Positions 63,534-64,000 of a stretch of 64,000 nt of DNA are shown here, piece after piece; the stretch's first letter is position 1, and every line of letters begins with the position of its first letter. Source of the stretch: Hydrogenophaga sp. GTDB taxonomy: Bacteria; Pseudomonadota; Gammaproteobacteria; Burkholderiales; Burkholderiaceae_C. The translations under genes were made by a program, and so were the position numbers. The notes under the pieces are model-generated. The model had not been told where the DNA came from. It saw nothing but the letters and a program-made list of their open reading frames with translations, and did not search any database. The stretch spans positions 18,615-82,614 of the forward strand of contig JAABQG010000007.1 in the NCBI GenBank assembly GCA_011391595.1. The letters run 5' to 3'.

Positions 63534-64000
63534 ATGAGCGCGACACCCACACCCCTTTCCCCGCCACCTTTCATTCCCCAGATCCGCCTGTACCAGAACT
63601 GGCTGCGCGACACACGCGGCCTGAGCTTCGACCGCTACGACGACCTCTGGCGCTGGTCCACCACCGAGCTCGACGCCTTCTGGCAGAGCATCTGGGACTA
63701 TTTCGACCTGCGCTCGCCCACGCCGCACACCGCGGTGCTGGAGAAAAACGTGATGCCCGGCGCGAAATGGTTTCCCGGCGCGCAGGCCAACTACGCGCAG
63801 CAGGTGTTCCGGCATGTGGGGCCGGCCCTGGCCGCAGGCCAGTCCGCAGGCCTTGCGGCGGGCTTCCCGGCCATCATCAGCCGCAACGAAAAAGGGCAGC
63901 AGCACGAGCTGTCGTGGCCCGAGCTGCGCAGGCAGGTGGCGTCGCTGGCGCTGCACCTGCAGGAAGCCGGCGTGAAACCCGGCGACCGCGTGGCCGCCTA
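63534..64000 (+). CDS. Acetoacetyl-CoA synthetase, N-terminal part (runs off the window)
   Basis: Open from ATG 63534 to the window end, 155 codons. N-terminus 'IPQIRLYQNWLRDTRGLSFD', then WSTTELDAFWQSIWDYF, 'LEKNVMPGAKWFPGAQANYA' and 'ELSWPELRRQVASLALHLQE', the order seen in acetoacetate-CoA ligases of the acyl-AMP family. It should activate acetoacetate for polyhydroxybutyrate turnover or ketone use. The catalytic core lies outside the window. Confidence 0.88.
   Translation, partial: MSATPTPLSPPPFIPQIRLYQNWLRDTRGLSFDRYDDLWRWSTTELDAFWQSIWDYFDLRSPTPHTAVLEKNVMPGAKWFPGAQANYAQQVFRHVGPALAAGQSAGLAAGFPAIISRNEKGQQHELSWPELRRQVASLALHLQEAGVKPGDRVAA

Overview
The window is GC-rich chromosomal DNA from a Gram-negative bacterium, most likely a betaproteobacterium of the order Burkholderiales, probably Comamonadaceae-like. 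This is inferred from gene content (LptD-SurA-RsmA block, System I cytochrome c maturation, MaeB-type malic enzyme, succinyl-CoA:acetate CoA-transferase), codon use and a family of short dispersed intergenic repeats. There are no rRNA genes, no intact tRNA, no CRISPR array and no intact insertion sequence. Nearly all genes look vertically inherited. The exceptions lie in a debris zone at about 45.0-47.7 kb.

Layout. 0-6 kb: partial AsmA-family gene, FATP-type acyl-CoA synthetase, an SDR with a histone-H1-like tail, and two small envelope proteins. 6.5-13.4 kb: a cytochrome c biogenesis and nitrite-reduction block. It has ccmG, ccmH and two diheme cytochromes on + facing ccmI, ccmF and an octaheme cytochrome on -. 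The octaheme protein has one CXXCK motif, so the neighbouring ccmF/H/I genes may be a dedicated NrfEFG-like lyase. 14.5-25.7 kb: a complete glycogen operon glgB-glgX-malQ-glgC-glgA-glgP, followed within 45 bp by a soluble three-PAS hybrid histidine kinase. 29-35 kb: M20 peptidase, monoacylglycerol lipase-like hydrolase, a truncated YidB relic, MFS transporter, RsmE and an AmgK-like sugar kinase. 35-39.6 kb: lptD-surA-rsmA. 39.9-40.8 kb: a secreted guanyl-specific RNase with its barstar inhibitor. 41-45 kb: MaeB and an acetyl-CoA/succinyl-CoA CoA-transferase.

45.0-47.7 kb is poor in genes: a decayed tRNA-Gly, a microprotein, two small genes, a broken hipA and several copies of the dispersed repeat. 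47.7-53.8 kb is the most interesting part, a light-response and photorepair cluster. A MerR/LitR-like regulator has three perfectly phased 11-bp direct repeats in front of it. It is divergent from a DUF2256 zinc-ribbon gene, an iron-sulfur (6-4) photolyase, a photolyase-like protein with its FAD domain at the N-terminus and an alpha/beta domain at the C-terminus, a DCC-family protein, an SDR lacking its catalytic tyrosine and a Cys-rich peptide. A convergent short BLUF photoreceptor closes the cluster.

53.9-64 kb: SodC lipoprotein, uracil/xanthine permease, and a MacA/MacB-like exporter whose permease and ATPase genes are separated by a three-gene MarR-monooxygenase-membrane protein insert. 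Then come a tartrate/malate dehydrogenase, a zinc-ribbon protein, a DUF3237 protein and the start of acetoacetyl-CoA synthetase.
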